NCBI GenBank assembly: GCA_021442155.1
Contig: CM038225.1
Location: 82,286,925 to 82,350,924, forward strand
Direction: 5' to 3'
Source of the DNA: Cymbidium sinense
Taxonomy: Eukaryota > Streptophyta > Magnoliopsida > Asparagales > Orchidaceae
Length of the DNA: 64,000 nucleotides
In this document: piece after piece, positions 59,184-64,000 of the stretch
How the letters are laid out: the number at the start of each line of letters is the position of its first letter
How positions within the stretch are numbered: the first letter of the stretch is position 1
Program-made: the position numbers and the translations under genes
Notes under the pieces: model-generated
The model's input: the letters and a program-made list of their open reading frames with translations, nothing else
Databases searched by the model: none
Told to the model about the DNA's origin: nothing

Positions 59184-59875
59184 TATAAGTACTCGTACAT
59201 GTCTTTCTTGGCATAATAGGAAAATCTATTTTTTTCTAAAGGTACTCGAAGAGCCTATACGCATCTTTTGGGATGGGTTAGTTAATGCACATCTTTTAGA
59301 TGGGTGGGAATTTTCAATTGAAATCCCCTAGCTATGGGAGACGCTGCCAAAATTTTATCAAAATTTATAGTGTCAAGGAACAACAACAAAAAAGGTATAT
59401 TTGAAATTTAGGTTGAAAGCAGATACATAAGTATCCGTACACATCTTTCTTGGTGTAATGGAGAAATTTTTGTTTCATGCAGGTACTTCAAAGCCCCATA
59501 CATGCTTTTCTTAGCATGGTGGGATGGGGTATTCAGACGTGGTGTTTATACCACCCATACATATCTTTCTTGGCATGGTGGCGGGCCCTACCGAGATCCA
59601 CATGGGCAAGATCACGAGATGCATTGAAATCTTTGCCAAATTTTCACCAGAGGCATAAACAGCTTGACATAAATTCAATCGTAATTATAAAATTGATGTT
59701 TAAACTAACATTATAGGTGTATAAGTAATCAAACATATCTTTCTTAGCATTGCGAGAAAATTTATGTTACATGCAGGTGCTTTAGAGACCAATACATGCC
59801 TTTCTTGGCATGGTGGGATGACACATTCGGCCATGGTGTTTACACCACCCATACATGCCTTTCTTAGCATTGTGG
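59184..59875 (+). repeat. Three tandem units with ATGCC/GGCAT hairpins
   Basis: Units begin near 59184, 59426 and 59719 with 'ataagta' and a following 'acatctttcttgg'-like block. Within them 'catacatgcctttcttggca' and variants recur at least six times; ATGCC and GGCAT can pair around 'tttctt'. The last unit touches the LTR start at 59876. Confidence 0.82.
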
Positions 59876-62032
59876 TGTTGACCTCACTTCTGGAGTGAGG
59901 ACTCAATCTTTCCATCTTAGATTTAGCAGTCTTCTAGACACTAGATTCTCCTTAGTCATAAGACACTTCTAGCAATTACTTGAACACTTAACCTAAGCCT
60001 AGAGACTTAGAAGGGTTAATCATTAGATTAGGGTATGCCTTGGGATTAGGGGAACTTACCTAACCTATAGCCTAACCAAATCCATACTTACCTTCTTAAG
60101 CTAAACCAAACCCCAAAATCAATTCATTCCCAAATGCAAATCAAATTCACTATTCATATTCAAATCAACCAAACCAAATCAAATCAACTCAATCCTTCCT
60201 AAGCCGCATGATTCAATCCATGGACTTAGCCAAATTTCTTCAATCTAAGTTCAATTGATTTTCCCAAAATCAATTTAATTCTTCAATCATTATCCACAAA
60301 TACAAATCAAATTCACTATTCAAATTCAAATCAACCAAATCAAATCAAATCAAATTAATCCTTCCTAAGCCATATGATTCAATCCCATGGACTTAGCCAA
60401 AATTTTCTTCAATCTAAATCAAACTCAATTGATTTTCTCATGAATCTATTATTTGCCCAATCATCTCAAATATAAATGAAATCTACAATCAAATGAACCA
60501 AATCTAAAATCAATTCAATCAAACCTAACCTAACCCATTTGACTTGAAATATTCAAATAAGTAATAACTCATTTGAACCTAAATCAATTGCAATCAAAAC
60601 TATAAATCAATCCTAAATCCATATATAAATCTAACTAAACTCAATTCAACCCAAAGTCGATTCAACTAGTCCAATTGGTCTACCTGACCAAGTGATCAAT
60701 TTGACTCAAACCAAATCTCAATCCTACCCAAATTGGATTGAGCCACACCAATCAAAACCTCCTATGATGATTGTTGATCATACTTGACTAATCAATTGAA
60801 ATCAATTGGGTCAAACCAAGTCAACTTAGTCATTTGACCAAGTCAACCCACTCAACTTACATAAATCAAACTAGTCAAATCTCAACCCAAGCCAAATTAA
60901 TTGAATCCTATGATTCACATCAACCTAAGATCAATCTTTGAACATAACTTGACCATCAATTGAGCCAAACCTAACCCAATTGTCCCTTTTACCTAAGTTG
61001 ACCCAATTTGACCTAAAAGACCAAATTAGGTCAAATCAAGATCTAACCCAAATTGATTGCAACTAATTGCTCAAGTTCATTCCAAATTAATCATTGAACA
61101 TGATGAATTTGCAATTTGGATGACTCCATTTGACCTCAATTTTATCATCATTCCCAAATCTAAATTAATTTAAACCAAAGCCTACAATCATCTTCAATTG
61201 ATCAATTGAACATGAACCAATATCTAACTCAAGCTAATTTGGCCAATTTGGTCAAATTGGTCAACTTGACCCATTTGAACTCAAATAGGTCAAATCAAAA
61301 TCTAAGCCAAATTGAACCAAACCAATTGAAATACTGAATCTGACAAATCAGTTTGAATTTGGTTATTTCCTAACCCAACTAGCCTAATTCACATTGGTCA
61401 AATTGAGCCAAACCACTAAACTAAGCCCCATTGAAATCACGGCCCATCCTTGACTCATCTTGGGTCAGCCTAAAACCAACCTAACCCAATTTTAACCCAA
61501 TCCAACCCATTATCCAATAACTGAAGCTCCCCATATGGGGAAAATCCATTTTATGAAGGTCAACTCCCCACTTTTTTTGCATACCTGGAAATAGATAACC
61601 CTACTCCTAATCAACCCACATGGGCTAGGTTGGTCATAGACCAAGGGGAGGTGGCTTAACCCACCTCCCCTTAATGATCAGACCCAAGGATGAAAGAGAC
61701 CACCTCGTGCCACCAACCAAAGCCCTTGGCTAACCAAACTAAGCCACCTCTAGTCTATCCCATCCCTCACCCAAGAATGGCTAAAATAGATCCAATCCGA
61801 GCCATTTGATCTAAGGGAGGGGATATACCTCCCTCATTTCGATTTAATTCACAGACACTCACCCTTAGAGAGCTTCTTAGGTTAGTTTTAAAATTCCTAG
61901 AGAGATTTTTGAGCTCCCCAAGCCATCCCGTCAGGGGAATCCATCAACCCAAAATAGGGCAAGGCACCCCTCCATCCAACTCCACTGATACTTGACCCCA
62001 TTCAAATTAACTTCACCCACACTATTGACCTC
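59876..62032 (+). repeat. LTR 5' fragment (2.16 kb), third central-module type
   Basis: Starts TGTTGACCTCACTTCTGGAG, then the AC-rich TTGAC-dense zone (60060-61520) and a mixed module (61560-62030). It stops after 'cttcacccacac', where the next LTR start follows directly. Confidence 0.85.
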
Positions 62033-64000
62033 ACTTTTGGAGTGAGGACTCAATCTCTCATCTTAGATTTAGGAGTATTCTAGACATTAAGACTTCCATA
62101 GTCATAAGACACTTCTAGCAATTAGGTAAATACTTAACCTAAGCCTAGAGACTTAGAAGGGTTAACCATAGGATTAAATTATGCCTGTTTGCTAAACCCA
62201 ACCTATGTTCATCTTCTTAAGCCATAACCAAACCTCAAATTCAACTCATCATCCAAATCAAATGATCCAAACTTATAATCAAACCAATTCAAACTCAATT
62301 GGTTTTCTCATAAATCAATCATATCTTCAATCATCTCTATAAATATAAAACAAATATGCATTTAAATCATCAAAACTGGATCAAACTAAATCAAACTCAC
62401 GTCTAAGCCCTATGACCTACCTTCATGAGCTTAGCCAAATTTATAATCAAACCAATTCAAACTCAATTGATTTTCTCATAAACCAATCATCTCTATAAAT
62501 ATAAATCCAATATACATTTAAATCATCAAAACTAAATCAAATCCTTCTATAAGCCCTATGACCTACCTTCATGAGCTTAGCCAAAATTTCCTTCAAATCA
62601 CTTCAAACTCAATTGATTTTCTCAAAAAATCAATCATATCTTCAATCATCTTCTCAAATATGAATGAAATATACATTTAAATTATCAAAACTAAATCAAA
62701 CCCTTCCTAAGCCACATGACCCAACTCCATGGACTTAGCCAAATTCCTTCATTCCAAAACTCAAATTCAATCAATTTTCTCATGAATCAATCATACCTTC
62801 AATCATGTTCACAAATATAAATGAAATTTATAATCATCAAGCCAAACTAAAATCAACCCAAGTTAAACCTAGCCTATCCCATTTGACTTGAAATATTCAA
62901 ATGAACCAAAACCCATTTGAACCCAAACGAATTGCAAATAAATTTATATATCAATCCCAAACCCATATATAAATTCAACCAAACTAAACTCAACTTGAAA
63001 TCAACTCAACTAAGACCAATTGGTCCAGTTTACTCATAGTGACTAATTTGACCTATTTGAATCAAGTTTCAATCCAACCCAAATTGGAATGAACCAAGCC
63101 TACCTAAACCTCCTATCATGATTATTGATCACCCTAAGTTAATCAAATGTCACAAATTGGGTCAAATTAAGTCAACTTGGCCCTTTGACCAAGTCAACCT
63201 TCTTAACCCATATGAACCCAAACTAGCCAAATTGCAAGCCAAATCTTAAACCAATGATACCAACTCAAAATCAATATTTGAACATGACTTGACCTTCAAT
63301 TGAGCCAAACCAAACCCAATTGGCCCTCTTGACCCAAGTTGGCCCAAATTGACCTAAAAGACCAAATTAGGTTGAATCAAAATATAAATCAAATTGATTG
63401 CAACCAATGGTTCAAGTTCTTTCTAAATTGATTGTTGAACTTGACCAAAGCCATAATTGATCCCAATTGACCTACTTAGCCTAAATTGACTTAAAGGGTC
63501 AAATTAGTCTTAATCAAAACCAAATCTAAATTAATTAAAACCAAAGCCTACAATCATCTTCAATTGGTCAACTAAACCCAAACCAATACCTATCACAAGC
63601 TAATTTGGTCAATTTGGTTAAGTTGGTCAACTTAAACTATTTGACCCAAAAAATACTCAAATGAGCCAAAATCAAATCTAAGCCAAACTAAACCAAACTA
63701 ATCAAACCAAAACATTCTAAATGATCATACAAACTTGACCCAACCCTTGGTTTGACCCATTTAACCAATTAGTCAACTTGACCCAACCTAACCCAATTTG
63801 ACCCATTTGAGCCAAACCTAATCGAATCACTTGAAATTTGGGCTAACCCACTTTTGACTCATTTCAACTCTACTCAAATCAAATCCAATGCCAGCTGACT
63901 TTTCTACCTTTCATTCAAGGGTATGACATGAGATAAATCACCCATGTAAGTGGTCATTTCCATTCCTTGGCCACTTAGCACTCTCCTAATGGTCCACCTA
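62033..64000 (+). repeat. LTR 5' fragment, cut by the window edge
   Basis: Starts TATTGACCTCACTTTTGGAG and runs to the window end. The last 150 bases ('gggtatgacatgaga', 'ccttggccacttagcac') match 32765-32830 of the Tat 3' LTR, so this copy is nearer to that subtype than to 46006 or 52726. Confidence 0.85.

Larger units (their letters stand above)
57746..59875. other. Unidentified region with two tandem-repeat blocks
   Basis: 57822-58478 holds two ~329-bp units. 58660-59100 is more GC-rich with no recognised motif; open frames on both strands there overlap and are not convincing. 59184-59875 holds three ~240-295-bp units. No protein family was recognised. The right border is an LTR start at 59876. 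Confidence 0.6.

Overview
The window looks like repeat-rich intergenic DNA of a flowering plant. Almost all recognisable coding similarity belongs to plant LTR retrotransposons: one decayed Ty1/copia element and one very large Ty3/gypsy element of the Tat (Retand/Ogre-like) type. The rest is AT-rich sequence with microsatellites and small inverted-repeat elements. I found no intact host gene, tRNA, rRNA or CRISPR array, and every retroelement reading frame is broken by stops and frameshifts. The species cannot be named from this sequence.

Layout. 1-4445: copia element, cut on its left by the window edge, with partial 5' LTR, primer-binding-site remnant, gag, protease, integrase, reverse transcriptase and RNase H remnants, then a 3' LTR. 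4446-9516: AT-rich spacer with an (AT)n tract, a compound (TC)n/(TA)n tract and a 76-bp-arm hairpin. 9517-10402: an 886-bp foldback element built from repeated internal units and containing a perfect 21-bp palindrome. 11451-14268: an inverted partial copy of a giant LTR. 14269-38824: one Tat-type element of about 24.6 kb. It consists of a 5' LTR with a large internal deletion, a leader carrying a 57-78-bp minisatellite, a pre-gag region, gag, protease, reverse transcriptase, RNase H, a second (archaeal-type) RNase H, integrase, a repeat-filled 3' untranslated region, and a 3' LTR of about 7.8 kb. 38825-44797: AT-rich spacer with small duplications. 44798-57745: a 1.2-kb segment plus giant LTR, present twice in direct orientation; the first copy also carries an inverted LTR fragment that makes a large imperfect palindrome. 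57746-59875: two unidentified tandem-repeat blocks. 59876-64000: two further LTR 5' fragments, head to tail, the last cut by the window edge.

The unifying theme is one LTR family, recognised by its start (TGTTGACC, then the short hairpin CTCACT...AGTGAG) and by a 1.5-1.8 kb AC-rich zone packed with TTGAC/GTCAA motifs. At least eight full or partial copies lie in this window in both orientations. They range from a nearly complete 7.8-kb LTR to short 5' or 3' pieces, and they fall into subtypes with different central modules. The most interesting points are the size of the LTR, the hairpin-unit minisatellite in the leader, the dense W-box-like motifs, and two large inverted LTR pairs that could form double-stranded RNA if transcribed. 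All identities come from reading translations and repeats by eye; no database search or alignment was run.
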